Of a stretch of DNA of 64,000 bases, positions 1 through 8,593 are shown in pieces (positions within the stretch are counted from its first letter, which is position 1; each line of letters begins with the position of its first letter). The translations under genes and the position numbers were made by a program. The DNA is taken from the NCBI RefSeq assembly GCF_020164485.1, contig NZ_JAIQZA010000005.1:107156-171155 (forward strand), read 5' to 3'. The DNA is from Salegentibacter tibetensis. GTDB taxonomy: Bacteria > Bacteroidota > Bacteroidia > Flavobacteriales > Flavobacteriaceae. The notes below the pieces were generated by a model. That model saw only the letters and a program-made list of their open reading frames with translations, was not told the DNA's origin and made no database searches.

Positions 1-1300
1 CTTTATCGGTAAGGTCTATCTGATTACTTTTTTCTTCAATAGTGAAATAAAGATCCGCGTCTACTTTTGGCATTTCGCGGTTATTATCCTGCATATAGTG
101 ATTTTCGGTCTTCTGCAGTAATTGTTTTATACCTTCTTCACTAAGGAATTTAATTAAAGCTTTATTCTTTGGAAGACCGCGGTAAACCCTTAGCAACAGG
201 AAAGCACCGTCTTTAGTGTTTCCTTCTTTAATAAGCTTTTTAGCCTCAGCGAATACTTTGGTAAGGTGCTTACGTTGAAGCTCTACAATGTTTGCTATCG
301 CAGGTTTTAACTCGTTAAATTCGTGCACATCTCCTTTTGGGATAGGCCCGGAAATAATAAGTGGCGTACGCGCATCATCAATTAAGACAGAATCTACCTC
401 ATCTACGATGGCGAAGTTATGCGGACGCTGTACCAAATCGTTTGGGGCGTGAGACATATTATCACGTAAATAATCGAAACCGAATTCATTATTGGTTCCG
501 TAAGTGATATCTGCATTATAGGCTTTTCTCCTGGATGCAGAATTTGGTCTGTGGTAATCTACACAATCTACGCTTAAGCCGTGGAATTCAAAAATAGGAG
601 CCATCCAGGCGCTATCCCTTTTTGCCAGGTAATCGTTTACCGTCACCAGGTGAACCCCTTTTCCGGTAAGTGCGTTAAGATACATAGGTAGGGTAGCCAC
701 AAGGGTTTTACCTTCACCGGTTTGCATCTCGGCAATTTTTCCCTGGTGCATTGCTACACCACCAATTAACTGAACATCGTAATGAATCATATCCCAGGTT
801 ACCGGTTTTCCGGCAGCATCCCAGGAGTTGTTCCAGATTGCGTGATCACCTTCAAGATTTACATAATCTTTTTCTGCTGAAATTTCACGATCAAATTCTG
901 ATGCGGTAACTTTAAGTTGTTTATTATGGAAAAAGCGCTTCGCGGTTTCTTTTACAGTTGCAAAAGCTTCCGGAAGAATATCGTTTAATACTCCTTCAGA
1001 TATTTCGTAAGATTTAGCTTTTAAGGCATCAATTTCAGCATAAATATCCTCATTTCGGGTAATATCGTCACTGGCATCAGCTTCAGCTTCCAGTTCTTCA
1101 ATTTGCTTGTTTATATCATTTAATGATTCAGCGATCTTCGCCTTAAAGCTTGCTGTTTTTGCTCTAAGTTCGTCTATAGACAGGGCTTCAAACTCACCTT
1201 CCAGCGCCTTGATCTTTTCGACTATGGGTTGTATTTCCTTGACGTCTTTTTTGGATTTATCGCCAACAAATACTTTTAATACAGAATTTAAAAAATCCAT
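1..1300 (-). CDS. secA: Protein translocase ATPase SecA (N-terminal part, cut by window edge)
   Basis: The first 433 residues are visible and the rest lies beyond the left edge. SecA is the cytoplasmic ATPase that drives preproteins through SecYEG. The reading frame begins [13 protein letters not shown]. It carries the Walker A motif GEGKT near residue 195, in the context [13 protein letters not shown], and the DEAD-type Walker B variant DEVDSVL near residue 297. Between the N-terminus and Walker A there is extra sequence compared with E. coli SecA, as is usual in Bacteroidota SecA. The gene reads leftward, and a terminator of the preceding gene lies just upstream. The identification is firm; only the C-terminal half cannot be judged. 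Confidence 0.97.
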   Translation of the reverse strand, partial: MDFLNSVLKVFVGDKSKKDVKEIQPIVEKIKALEGEFEALSIDELRAKTASFKAKIAESLNDINKQIEELEAEADASDDITRNEDIYAEIDALKAKSYEISEGVLNDILPEAFATVKETAKRFFHNKQLKVTASEFDREISAEKDYVNLEGDHAIWNNSWDAAGKPVTWDMIHYDVQLIGGVAMHQGKIAEMQTGEGKTLVATLPMYLNALTGKGVHLVTVNDYLAKRDSAWMAPIFEFHGLSVDCVDYHRPNSASRRKAYNADITYGTNNEFGFDYLRDNMSHAPNDLVQRPHNFAIVDEVDSVLIDDARTPLIISGPIPKGDVHEFNELKPAIANIVELQRKHLTKVFAEAKKLIKEGNTKDGAFLLLRVYRGLPKNKALIKFLSEEGIKQLLQKTENHYMQDNNREMPKVDADLYFTIEEKSNQIDLTDK

Positions 1301-1336
1301 AATGGTTTTTGTTTAATACGGGGTTTAAATGTACGC

Positions 1337-1368
1337 AAAAAAAAAGCCTCACTTTGGAGACTTTTTTC
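1337..1368 (-). terminator. Rho-independent terminator of the DUF2795 gene
   Basis: On the minus strand, AAGTCTC and GAGGCTT form a stem (one G-U pair) around a 6-base loop. A run of eight or more T follows. It lies just after the DUF2795 stop codon and before the secA start. Confidence 0.7.
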
Positions 1369-1388
1369 TAATTTTTGCGTGTTATTAT

Positions 1389-1610
1389 TTAATATTCATC
1401 CTCATTCCAAAGATAATCTTCGTCAGTTGGATAATCGGGCCAAATTTCCTCAATAGAATCATAAGAGTCTCCTTCATCTTCAATTGCCTGTAGGTTTTCT
1501 ACTACTTCTAGCGGAGCACCTGTTCTAATCGCGTAGTCAATTAACTCGTCTTTAGTTGCTGGCCAGGGTGCATCACTTAAATAAGATGCTAATTCTAAAG
1601 TCCAATACAT
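1389..1610 (-). CDS. DUF2795 domain protein (73 aa)
   Basis: This is a small acidic protein of unknown function. The opening MYWTLELASYLSDAPWPATK and the centre DELIDYAIRTGAP followed by EVVENLQ match the DUF2795 family, and 73 aa is the usual length in Flavobacteriia. The C-terminus is rich in Asp, Glu and Tyr. It has its own strong promoter (1636-1665) and a terminator after it, so it is probably a single-gene, well-expressed transcript. The family has no known biochemical role and none is proposed here. Confidence 0.85.
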   Translation of the reverse strand: MYWTLELASYLSDAPWPATKDELIDYAIRTGAPLEVVENLQAIEDEGDSYDSIEEIWPDYPTDEDYLWNEDEY

Positions 1611-1635
1611 GGGTTGATCAGGTTTATTATTTTTG

Positions 1636-1665
1636 CAAAAATAAATTTTTTGTGGTAATAGCCAA
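1636..1665 (-). promoter_or_regulatory. Flavobacterial sigma-A promoter for the DUF2795 gene
   Basis: Read on the minus strand this is TTG (1665-1663), a 19-base spacer, then TATTTTTG (1643-1636). That matches the Flavobacterium consensus TTG-N17-23-TAnnTTTG exactly. The start codon at 1610 lies about 20 bases beyond the expected transcription start. Confidence 0.8.
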
Positions 1666-1758
1666 GAAAAAAATCTATTATTTAATCAATAACGTTAAGA
1701 ACATACGCTAAAATTATAGATTTTACTGAATAATTCTTGCTAATGCCGTATGGAGGGA

Positions 1759-2331
1759 TTAGGATTTTTCGGGAACCCATTTTACCTCTTCGGCCTGTAA
1801 TCTTTTAGACAACATCCGTGCCAGCACAAATAGGTAGTCAGAAAGTCTATTGAGGTACTGTAAAACGGATTCATCAAAAGCTTCAATTTCATACAAAGCA
1901 GTGGCAAGTCGCTCTGCACGGCGGCAAACACAACGTGCTATGTGACAGAATGACACGCTTTGATGCCCCCCCGGAAGAATAAAATGAGTCATCTCGGGGA
2001 GTTCCTCATTCATTGTATCCATTTCTTTTTCCAGCAATTCAATATCTTCTGCTGAAATCTTAGGGATTTGAAGCCGATCTTTTCCACTCTTTAATTTTTG
2101 TTTTTCGGGATCTGTAGCCAGGGTGGAACCAATGGTAAATAGTCTATCCTGAATTCTGCTTAAAATCTGCTTGGTATGATCTCCGGTATCCTGGTCTCGA
2201 ATTAATCCAATGTGGGAATTGAGTTCGTCTACAGTACCGTAACTTTCTATGCGAATATGATGTTTGGGGACTCTGGTGCCTCCAAAAAGTGCGGTAGTAC
2301 CTTTGTCTCCGGTTTTGGTGTAAATCTTCAT
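1759..2331 (-). CDS. Cob(I)yrinic acid a,c-diamide / cob(I)alamin adenosyltransferase, PduO type
   Basis: The enzyme transfers the 5'-deoxyadenosyl group of ATP to cob(I)alamin, making adenosylcobalamin in the cytoplasm. The N-terminal ATP motif TKTGDKGTTALFGG (residues 5-18), VDELNSHIGL (about 34-43) and the late motif CRRAERL (about 140) are those of the PduO family. The 190-aa length is normal for a stand-alone PduO enzyme. No other cobalamin gene is in the window, so it probably serves salvage of imported cobamides for a B12-dependent mutase or similar enzyme elsewhere (inference). A 58-aa membrane protein gene precedes it on the same strand, separated by a repeat element. Confidence 0.93.
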   Translation of the reverse strand: MKIYTKTGDKGTTALFGGTRVPKHHIRIESYGTVDELNSHIGLIRDQDTGDHTKQILSRIQDRLFTIGSTLATDPEKQKLKSGKDRLQIPKISAEDIELLEKEMDTMNEELPEMTHFILPGGHQSVSFCHIARCVCRRAERLATALYEIEAFDESVLQYLNRLSDYLFVLARMLSKRLQAEEVKWVPEKS

Positions 2332-2363
2332 ATAAATGTTTTGTTTTTTCTACTTAATACTTT

Positions 2364-2502
2364 GTAGACTTGTCGCAAGACAGTTCTCTCGATAATCGAG
2401 ATTTAATTGCTCCGAGGCTTGGCTGCCCGTTTCGCAGGCGGGCCCTGAAATCAAGATGTTTTTTCCAATAATGCCTCCGGAGCTTGCCCCGAGGTAGTCT
2501 AC
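2364..2502. repeat. Palindromic intergenic element bounded by GTAGACT / AGTCTAC
   Basis: A stretch of about 140 bases, unusually GC-rich for this genome, separates the adenosyltransferase from the small membrane gene. Its ends are inverted copies, GTAGACT (2364-2370) and AGTCTAC (2496-2502). Inside are successive small hairpins: CTTG/CAAG, CTCGA/TCGAG, GCCCG/CGGGC and the palindrome CTCCGGAG. This looks like a non-autonomous palindromic repeat (REP/MITE-like). Mobility is inferred, not shown. Confidence 0.5.
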
Positions 2503-2555
2503 TTTTCAAAGGTACAAAATGAAGATTTAAGCCAATGGTTTTGTTATATATTGAA

Positions 2556-2732
2556 TCAGGTTCTGGTTTCTGATTTTTCATCATTTCGGCGCTCCATATA
2601 TCGCTTTCTGAAGTTTCTATTCTTACGTGCTTTCCGATTCTTTTTAGCTCGGCGCGAATTCCAGATGAAATAAATAAGAAAAACCGCAATGAGTGCGATG
2701 TAAATCCAGGTTTCCTGGTCAAAATCAAACAT
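2556..2732 (-). CDS. Small membrane protein, 58 aa
   Basis: An open frame starting MFDFDQETWIYIALIAVFLI encodes one hydrophobic helix (residues 9-24, ending YFIW). It is followed by a strongly basic tail rich in Lys, Arg and Asn, which by the positive-inside rule should face the cytoplasm. I prefer this frame to a longer overlapping one because it has a sensible membrane-anchor architecture and its own ATG. Such small anchored basic peptides are common hypothetical proteins in Flavobacteriaceae. Function unknown. Confidence 0.65.
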   Translation of the reverse strand: MFDFDQETWIYIALIAVFLIYFIWNSRRAKKNRKARKNRNFRKRYMERRNDEKSETRT

Positions 2733-2870
2733 GATTGGTTGCTAATTTTTTACAAGATAAGAAATTCTGAATTTTTCCGGAATAAAAATAGGTTTTAACA
2801 GAAAGTGCCTGATTAAGTAGATTAATGAAAAGCTGGAGAAACAAGGACGAAAATATTTTTGGGGAAAATT

Positions 2871-2907
2871 ATAAGCCTGCTTTGAAATCTCTTTAAAACA
2901 GGCTTAT
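2871..2907 (-). terminator. Putative terminator after the secreted-protein gene
   Basis: ATAAGCCTG (2871-2879) and CAGGCTTAT (2899-2907) form a 9-bp stem downstream of the gene ending at 2949. The T tract on the minus strand is weak (AATTTTCC), so termination efficiency is uncertain. Confidence 0.45.
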
Positions 2908-2948
2908 ATATCTGTTATGGTCAGTTTTTTAAATAGTATTAAGAAAGT

Positions 2949-3725
2949 TTAATCTTGCGTAGAGGTGGTCACTTGTGGTCCCAGACCGCTAAGATTAGGA
3001 TTATAAACCCATAACTCTTGTGAGCCGCCTTTAGTTATTGTTATCCAATCTTTTACAAAACTATCGAAATTTCCCGCTCCGTGAACTTCATCATATTTTT
3101 CTTTGAGTTTCTGGTCTTTTCCCAACCAGGAATAGTTATCAAAGAAATAGACTACAGTTAAATCCTGACCTGATTGAGTGGAGGTAAATTCGTTAGTGTA
3201 AATTCCAAAAGGTGTTTCGGGTGATTTCTCTTTAAGAACTTTGCTTACTTTTTCCAGACCGGAAGTCATATTTTCATATTTACCTCTTTCTATATCCCAA
3301 ACAGTCACTTTTAATTTGCTCATCTCAAAATCTGTCGGGAAATGTGAAAGTTGGTTATGAAATTTCCAAAAGGTCGTTTCATTTTCTTCGGCAATATAAG
3401 GAACCACATTGGCAGACCAGTCTTCATCGTGAGCTGTGTTGTCTCTGGATTCATCTAACGCGCTCCAGCGCATTGGCCCCATAACTGCCATAAAACTATT
3501 TGCGTTCTGACCGTTCATAATATTGAAAACCCTGACCCCCATTGGCCCTTCCGCATGAAATTGCTCATTGTGGTTTTTCATTCCTTCAGAAAACTCCTTC
3601 ATTTTATCGCTTTTAGCAGAAAAAATAGTAGTTCCAACAATAAGGTATTCCTCACTATTGCTTTGTTCGTTTTGGGAGAATACTAAAAATGGAATTAGTA
3701 TCATCCAGTAGAAAATTGATTTCAT
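2949..3725 (-). CDS. Secreted hypothetical protein, 258 aa
   Basis: The N-terminus MKSIFYWMILIPFLVFSQNE is a type I signal peptide, so the mature protein is predicted to be periplasmic or exported. The mature part has two comparable halves. Each begins with a strand-like stretch (YLIVGTTIFSAKSDKM; LKVTVWDIERGKYENM) followed by an amphipathic helix, reminiscent of duplicated alpha-beta-barrel (ABM/NIPSNAP-like) folds. That fold suggestion is inference only. There are no catalytic motifs and few cysteines. Hairpins on both sides suggest a single-gene transcript. Function unknown. Confidence 0.75.
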   Translation of the reverse strand: MKSIFYWMILIPFLVFSQNEQSNSEEYLIVGTTIFSAKSDKMKEFSEGMKNHNEQFHAEGPMGVRVFNIMNGQNANSFMAVMGPMRWSALDESRDNTAHDEDWSANVVPYIAEENETTFWKFHNQLSHFPTDFEMSKLKVTVWDIERGKYENMTSGLEKVSKVLKEKSPETPFGIYTNEFTSTQSGQDLTVVYFFDNYSWLGKDQKLKEKYDEVHGAGNFDSFVKDWITITKGGSQELWVYNPNLSGLGPQVTTSTQD

Positions 3726-3849
3726 AAGCTGTATATTTAAGTGTTAGTAATGCAGCTATGGTAGGTGAGGCTAAATAAATAGGCTCTATAAGTTACTAAA
3801 AAATAGTCAGGTACATTTATTTTATTCGTTATTTTCCAGTATAAAGACC

Positions 3850-3876
3850 ATAAAAAACGCCCGGCAGGGCGTTTTG
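3850..3876 (-). terminator. Rho-independent terminator of the FadL-type porin gene
   Basis: The stem AAAACGCCC / GGGCGTTTT with a GGCA loop is followed by T6 on the minus strand. It lies just past the porin stop codon. Confidence 0.85.
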
Positions 3877-3898
3877 TACTTTAAAAAATTTACTCTTG

Positions 3899-5404
3899 TT
3901 ATAAACCGAAGCTCAGCGATAAAATTACATTAGAGAGGTCTCTATCTATGTTAGCCGTATTGGTTAATCCGGTTTCGTAAAGTCTTGCATTTTCCTGGTA
4001 ACTGGCGTTGGTGTATGCCAAATCTAGTTTCATGCTCCCAAAATCATAACCAATGCCTCCTGAATAACCGGTTAGGTCTCCAACTGTAGATTCATTGGCA
4101 TAAGGGCTTTGTTCAAAACGGTACCCACCTCTTAAGCTCCAATTGTTAATTCTGTACTCACCACCCAGCCTAAAAGTAGAAGCTGCCTGAAGTTCATTGG
4201 AAATTAGATTATTCTGAAATTCAAATTCGGAATCACTGGCAGGTCTGAATTCAGTAGCCGAATAATCTTTATAGGAATAATCGAAACTGATAAGGCCTTT
4301 AGTGCCGAAGAGTACTGCTAAACTTCCGGTTATTTTCCCTGGTGTTTTTAAAGTGTAATCAGGATATAAGTTTAATACATTGGGGTTCACTACAACACGA
4401 TCATTTGCGTTATTGTTGGTTTCAAGATATTGTGAGGCTTCTTCAACGATATTAAACCAGGTAGGGGAGTGATAGGAAGCTCCAACTCTAAACCTGTCGC
4501 TTACTTTTGCAATTGCTCCTAATTGAAAAGAAAAACCGTCTCCGTTGGTACTTAAGTTATTATTAAATCTAACCTGATTAGTAGCGCTCCCTGGATTATT
4601 GTTATTCTCTCTAAACCGTGTAACCCGGTCGTAATTAAGGAAGTGCGTATTTAAGTTAGCACCGAGGTAAAGGAAATCTTCGTACTGCGTACCGAAATTG
4701 AATGAAAATTTCCCGTTTAAACCTGTAGCTACTGAACGGTATTCCTGGTTAAAGTTGCCGGGGCCTATAAATGAACTATAAGAAGTGTTATCGGGAGAAT
4801 CATTATCCTGATCTATAATGTATCCCTGATACCCTAAAAAGGCCTGTTGTGCCCCATAGCCTTCATTTTCACCTAAGAACGAATAAAGTTCTGAAATGGT
4901 TTCATTTTCACGGGTTTGAATTAAATCCAAAGGCACGCCATTGGCATAATTTAAAAAGTACCGGTCTATAGAAGTTTGGCTGGTACCCGTTGCTACAAAA
5001 GCATCATCAAAATTATTGGTTTTGCCATAATTTACACCTAGAGTGAATTTTCTCCAGGGACTATCGCTTCTTGTCTCAAAAACAAGTACTCCACCGGCCT
5101 GGTTAAAATTGATGTCTGAATTTTCGTTTGAGGTAGTTGTCCCAAAATAATTTACTTGTTTGTTTGAAGACTGATGATCCAGAGTTATTGTTCCAAAAGA
5201 GTTTAAGAACACAGCGGAACTGGCTGGATTAACGGTGATAGCCGATAAATCGCCACCCAAGGCGCCAAAAGCACCACTCATAGCTCTAAACCTGGCTGTA
5301 CCATTTAACTCTTCAGAACTATAACGATAAGCATCGGTAATGTTTTGAGACTGGACGCTGCCTACAATAAAAAAAACGCCCAATAATAAAAATATCTTTT
5401 TCAT
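3899..5404 (-). CDS. OmpP1/FadL/TodX-family outer-membrane transporter
   Basis: This 501-aa outer-membrane beta-barrel carries a signal peptide (MKKIFLLLGVFFIVGSVQSQ). The conserved OmpP1/FadL N-terminal hatch region follows: FRAMSGAFGALGGDLSAI then NPASSAVF (about residues 38-66). The rest consists of alternating strands with large Asn/Ser-rich loops, ending in the aromatic-type C-terminus VILSLSFGL. Family members pass hydrophobic substrates such as fatty acids or aromatics across the outer membrane; the substrate here cannot be told. It is monocistronic between two terminators. Confidence 0.88.
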   Translation of the reverse strand: MKKIFLLLGVFFIVGSVQSQNITDAYRYSSEELNGTARFRAMSGAFGALGGDLSAITVNPASSAVFLNSFGTITLDHQSSNKQVNYFGTTTSNENSDINFNQAGGVLVFETRSDSPWRKFTLGVNYGKTNNFDDAFVATGTSQTSIDRYFLNYANGVPLDLIQTRENETISELYSFLGENEGYGAQQAFLGYQGYIIDQDNDSPDNTSYSSFIGPGNFNQEYRSVATGLNGKFSFNFGTQYEDFLYLGANLNTHFLNYDRVTRFRENNNNPGSATNQVRFNNNLSTNGDGFSFQLGAIAKVSDRFRVGASYHSPTWFNIVEEASQYLETNNNANDRVVVNPNVLNLYPDYTLKTPGKITGSLAVLFGTKGLISFDYSYKDYSATEFRPASDSEFEFQNNLISNELQAASTFRLGGEYRINNWSLRGGYRFEQSPYANESTVGDLTGYSGGIGYDFGSMKLDLAYTNASYQENARLYETGLTNTANIDRDLSNVILSLSFGL

Positions 5405-5479
5405 AAGGTTTTTTTAATCCCTATTTGAGGGGGTTAATTACCCAGGTATTAGTTCCGGGCTTATTAAATAAAAATTTTA

Positions 5480-5512
5480 GAAAAAACCTTACAGCTTGAG
5501 ACTGTAAGGTTG
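5480..5512 (-). terminator. Rho-independent terminator of the Gly/Trp-rich lipoprotein gene
   Basis: AACCTTACAG (5485-5494) and CTGTAAGGTT (5502-5511) form a perfect 10-bp stem followed by T6 on the minus strand. Confidence 0.8.
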
Positions 5513-5549
5513 GTTTTATAATTTTTTTACTCTTCAAATTAGAAGTGAA

Positions 5550-6686
5550 TTATCCTCTACCACCACCTCTGGATGATGAAGAACGACCTCCACCAGAACT
5601 TCTGGTTCCGGAACTTCTTGAACTGCCACCTGAGCTTCTCATGGTACCACTACTTCTTGAAGAACTATTAGAGGATCTATTATAAGTAGAGTTTGACCTT
5701 GAACTTCTATTAGATGATCTGTTTATCGCCGAATTTCTTCTCGTAGAAGAAGTGTTTACTCTCGCCGGTTCGCTTCTTCTGTTAGAACGGGAATAAACGT
5801 TTGAGTTGTTATCATTACTTCTATTATAGCTTCTGGTTCTAGTTGAATTCTGGTTGCTCCTTATATTACGAATACTTCTGGAGTAAGAAGATTCGTTATT
5901 TCTTAAGCCGGAAACATTATTCCTGCTATTGGTACCATAATCTGAATAACTGGCTCTTCTGCCGCTATTATAAGCTATGTCATTATAATTATTACGATGG
6001 TTGTAAAAAGGATTGTTTACAAAACCTCTTCCCCAGTGGCCACCGCCATAGAATCCGCCATAACCAAATCCAAAGCCAAAGCGATTACCCCAGCCCCAAC
6101 GGCCGAATCCAAAACCACCGCCCCAGGGACCCATAAAGCCTCCGCGCCATGGGCCATATCCAACTGCACCCCAAGGGCCAAAGCCGCCGCCCCAGGGTCC
6201 GTAAAACGGATCCCACCATAAATCGTTATAAAATCCTCCAAAACCAAGACTGTTCCACATCCAGGGATTATAAAATCCGCCGTGGAAACCAGTATTATAA
6301 ATGTTTATGTTATGTTGATCCGGATCTTCACCCCATGGAGCTCTCCCACCAGCATAGGCTTGTTGGTCTTCATAATAAATTTCATCTTCCCTACCTTCAG
6401 CAGAAGTATACGATTCTACATCGGTAAAGACGATATTATCGGCCATCTGGCCATAAAATTGTGATTTTTCTGAAAAAAGGTTCTTATAGTAAGAATTTCC
6501 TTGATCCTGATTATTATTAGCATATTGAGATGGCTCTTCAGAAGTTGATTGCTGCCGTGTAGAATCTCCGTAGATTCCGTCTTCATAACCAGAATACTGG
6601 TAAGAACCGCAAGATGCTAACAACAGCAAGAACATAGGAGCAACAAATAGAATTGCTTTTTTGTGTAAGTTGTAATTGCGTATCAT
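5550..6686 (-). CDS. Low-complexity Gly/Trp/Phe- and Ser/Arg/Asn-rich lipoprotein, 378 aa
   Basis: The lipobox LLLLASC places the lipid-bearing Cys at residue 26, so this is a surface or periplasmic lipoprotein. Three zones follow. Residues 30-125 are acidic and Gln/Tyr-rich. Residues about 130-235 repeat Gly, Trp, Phe and Pro units such as GPWGGGF. The last 140 residues are a disordered tail of Ser, Arg and Asn ending in RSSGGG and SSSRGGGRG. Composition alone suggests an adhesive, cell-wall-associated or nucleic-acid-binding surface protein (inference). Relatives sit beside proS in other Flavobacteriaceae (from memory). The gene is divergent from proS and their core promoters overlap. Opposite-strand open frames here are by-products of the repetitive codons. 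Confidence 0.8.
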   Translation of the reverse strand: MIRNYNLHKKAILFVAPMFLLLLASCGSYQYSGYEDGIYGDSTRQQSTSEEPSQYANNNQDQGNSYYKNLFSEKSQFYGQMADNIVFTDVESYTSAEGREDEIYYEDQQAYAGGRAPWGEDPDQHNINIYNTGFHGGFYNPWMWNSLGFGGFYNDLWWDPFYGPWGGGFGPWGAVGYGPWRGGFMGPWGGGFGFGRWGWGNRFGFGFGYGGFYGGGHWGRGFVNNPFYNHRNNYNDIAYNSGRRASYSDYGTNSRNNVSGLRNNESSYSRSIRNIRSNQNSTRTRSYNRSNDNNSNVYSRSNRRSEPARVNTSSTRRNSAINRSSNRSSRSNSTYNRSSNSSSRSSGTMRSSGGSSRSSGTRSSGGGRSSSSRGGGRG

Positions 6687-6704
6687 TAGCGTGGTATTTT
6701 ATTG

Positions 6705-6732
6705 TTGAACATTGCAAAAATAGTTAGTTTTG
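6705..6732 (+). promoter_or_regulatory. Promoter of proS
   Basis: TTG (6705-6707), a 17-base spacer and TAGTTTTG (6725-6732) match the Flavobacterium consensus. Transcription should start near 6736, leaving a leader of about 60 bases. A promoter here excludes the longer proS reading from a TTG at 6702. Confidence 0.65.
6715..6722 (-). promoter_or_regulatory. Divergent -7 element for the Gly/Trp-rich lipoprotein gene
   Basis: On the minus strand bases 6722-6715 read TATTTTTG, a perfect TAnnTTTG. The start codon at 6686 is about 25 bases beyond the expected transcription start. It is only 2 bases from the proS -7 box, so polymerases would compete. No clear -33 TTG was found. Confidence 0.5.
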
Positions 6733-6797
6733 CGCTAACTAAACTTGCATTTACATTGTGTTTAACAAATTCACAAGATTTATGCCAAATATATAGA

Positions 6798-8276
6798 ATG
6801 AGTAAAAAGTTAACCAGTAGAAGCGAAGATTATTCAAAATGGTACAATGAATTGGTAGTAAAAGCCGATTTAGCTGAAAATTCCGCAGTGCGGGGTTGTA
6901 TGGTTATTAAACCCTACGGATTTGCCATTTGGGAAAAAATGCAGGCTCAGCTTGATAAAATGTTTAAGGAAACCGGACACGAAAATGCATATTTCCCACT
7001 ATTTGTTCCAAAGCATCTTTTTGAAGCTGAAGAGAAAAATGCCGAAGGTTTCGCAAAAGAATGCGCGGTGGTTACTCATTACAGGTTGATGACCGATCCC
7101 AATGATAAATCTAAATTAATAGTAGATCCAGAAGCTAAACTGGAAGAAGAGCTCGTGGTTAGGCCAACTTCTGAAGCAATTATCTGGAATACTTACAAGA
7201 ATTGGATTCAGTCTTACAGAGATTTGCCTATAAAAATCAATCAATGGGCCAATGTAGTACGTTGGGAAATGCGAACCCGTTTGTTCTTGAGAACTTCGGA
7301 ATTCCTTTGGCAGGAAGGGCATACCGCCCATGCGACCAAACAGGAAGCCATGGAGGAAACAGAATTAATGAATAATATTTATGCTGAATTTGCCGAAAAA
7401 TTTATGGCCATGCCGGTTATTAAAGGTAGTAAAACTGAAAGTGAACGTTTTGCCGGTGCTGTAGAGACCTATTGTATTGAAGCAATGATGCAGGACGGAA
7501 AAGCGCTGCAAGCAGGAACTTCTCACTTTTTAGGTCAAAACTTTGCTAAAGCTTTTGATGTGAAATTTACTTCTAAAGAAGGAAAATTGGAGAATGTTTG
7601 GGCAACATCCTGGGGGGTTTCTACTCGTTTAATGGGAGCTCTTATTATGACCCATAGCGACGATAATGGCCTGGTTCTTCCTCCAAACCTGGCGCCTACG
7701 CAGGTTGTAATTGTTCCTATATATAAAGGAGAAGAACAATTAGAAGCAATCTCTAAAGTAGCGAATAAACTTGCCGATGATCTCAAAGAAGCCGGTATTT
7801 CGGTGAAATATGACGACAGAGACACTCAAAAACCGGGCTGGAAGTTTGCCCAATACGAATTACAGGGTGTGCCGGTAAGATTGGCTATTGGTCCTAAAGA
7901 TCTTGAGAAAGGCAGTGTAGAGCTTGCAAGGAGAGATACGCTTACCAAAGAGTTCGTGAACCAAACCGAAGTAGTGGAGAAGGTGAAGCATTTAATGGTA
8001 GAAATTCAGGATGCTTTATTTGAAAAAGCCCACAACTTTAGAAATGAACATATCACGGAAGTAAATTCTTTTGATGAATTTAAAAAAGTTTTAAAATCTA
8101 AAGGCGGATTTATTTCTGCACATTGGGATGGAACTACAGAGACAGAAAACAAAATAAAAGGCCTTACCAAAGCCACAATTCGCTGTATACCATTTGATTC
8201 GGAAAAGGAGTCGGGAAGCTGTGTGCTTACTGGTAAACCTTCAAAACAAAGAGTGCTTTTTGCGAAGGCTTATTAA
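6798..8276 (+). CDS. proS: Prolyl-tRNA synthetase (ProRS)
   Basis: A class II synthetase that charges tRNA-Pro with proline in the cytoplasm. I start it at 6798 ([20 protein letters not shown], 492 aa), because the 32 residues upstream come from a TTG inside the promoter and resemble nothing in ProRS. Class II motifs are visible: motif 2 region [20 protein letters not shown], and motif 3 region with TRLMGALIM. The [14 protein letters not shown] segment and the C-terminal domain ending RVLFAKAY identify the short archaeal/eukaryal-like ProRS (ProS type 3) normal for Bacteroidota. This type lacks the editing insertion of E. coli ProRS. Confidence 0.96.
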   Translation: MSKKLTSRSEDYSKWYNELVVKADLAENSAVRGCMVIKPYGFAIWEKMQAQLDKMFKETGHENAYFPLFVPKHLFEAEEKNAEGFAKECAVVTHYRLMTDPNDKSKLIVDPEAKLEEELVVRPTSEAIIWNTYKNWIQSYRDLPIKINQWANVVRWEMRTRLFLRTSEFLWQEGHTAHATKQEAMEETELMNNIYAEFAEKFMAMPVIKGSKTESERFAGAVETYCIEAMMQDGKALQAGTSHFLGQNFAKAFDVKFTSKEGKLENVWATSWGVSTRLMGALIMTHSDDNGLVLPPNLAPTQVVIVPIYKGEEQLEAISKVANKLADDLKEAGISVKYDDRDTQKPGWKFAQYELQGVPVRLAIGPKDLEKGSVELARRDTLTKEFVNQTEVVEKVKHLMVEIQDALFEKAHNFRNEHITEVNSFDEFKKVLKSKGGFISAHWDGTTETENKIKGLTKATIRCIPFDSEKESGSCVLTGKPSKQRVLFAKAY

Positions 8277-8301
8277 ATTTTAAATTTTTTTTGTTCAACT
8301 C

Positions 8302-8331
8302 TTGCGGCATTCAAAAATAGTTGTATTTTTG
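8302..8331 (+). promoter_or_regulatory. Promoter of the tRNA-Glu pair
   Basis: TTG (8302-8304), a 19-base spacer and TATTTTTG (8324-8331) are a consensus flavobacterial promoter. The first tRNA begins about 20 bases after the expected start. It may also serve the second tRNA and rpsT. Confidence 0.8.
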
Positions 8332-8354
8332 CATCCGCATTGAAACAAAAAAAT

Positions 8355-8426
8355 GGTCCGTTCGTCTAGGGGTTAGGACGCCAGGTTTTCATCCTGGTAA
8401 CAGGGGTTCGATTCCCCTACGGACTA
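8355..8426 (+). tRNA. tRNA-Glu (anticodon TTC), copy 1
   Basis: A 72-base cloverleaf. The acceptor stem GGTCCGT/ACGGACT has a G-U first pair, the anticodon arm CCAGG-TTTTCAT-CCTGG has anticodon TTC, and the T arm is CAGGGGTTCGATTCCCCT-like. The 3' CCA is not encoded. Confidence 0.97.
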
Positions 8427-8492
8427 CAAAAGAACACAGGGTATAGATTTGTGTTTTTAAAGTCCTGAAAAGGCAATTTGAAATAAATTAAT

Positions 8493-8564
8493 GGTCCGTT
8501 CGTCTAGGGGTTAGGACGCCAGGTTTTCATCCTGGTAACAGGGGTTCGATTCCCCTACGGACTA
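8493..8564 (+). tRNA. tRNA-Glu (anticodon TTC), copy 2
   Basis: Identical in sequence to copy 1, which ends 66 bases upstream. The spacer is AT-rich and contains no further tRNA. The two copies and rpsT probably form one transcript. Confidence 0.97.
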
Positions 8565-8593
8565 CTTTAAAAAATAATTAAAGCAATTTTGTA

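Noticed and set aside
2354..2728. A 124-aa minus-strand open frame
   Set aside because: It runs through a palindromic repeat and overlaps, in another frame, the 58-aa membrane protein, which has a sensible helix-plus-basic-tail design and its own ATG.
5843..6464. Several plus-strand open frames opposite the Gly/Trp/Ser/Arg-rich lipoprotein
   Set aside because: They are by-products of repetitive GGN, TCN and AGN codons on the other strand; none has protein-like composition or a promoter.
6702..6797. N-terminal extension of ProRS from a TTG codon
   Set aside because: The segment contains the proS promoter and encodes no ProRS-like sequence; the family start is at 6798.
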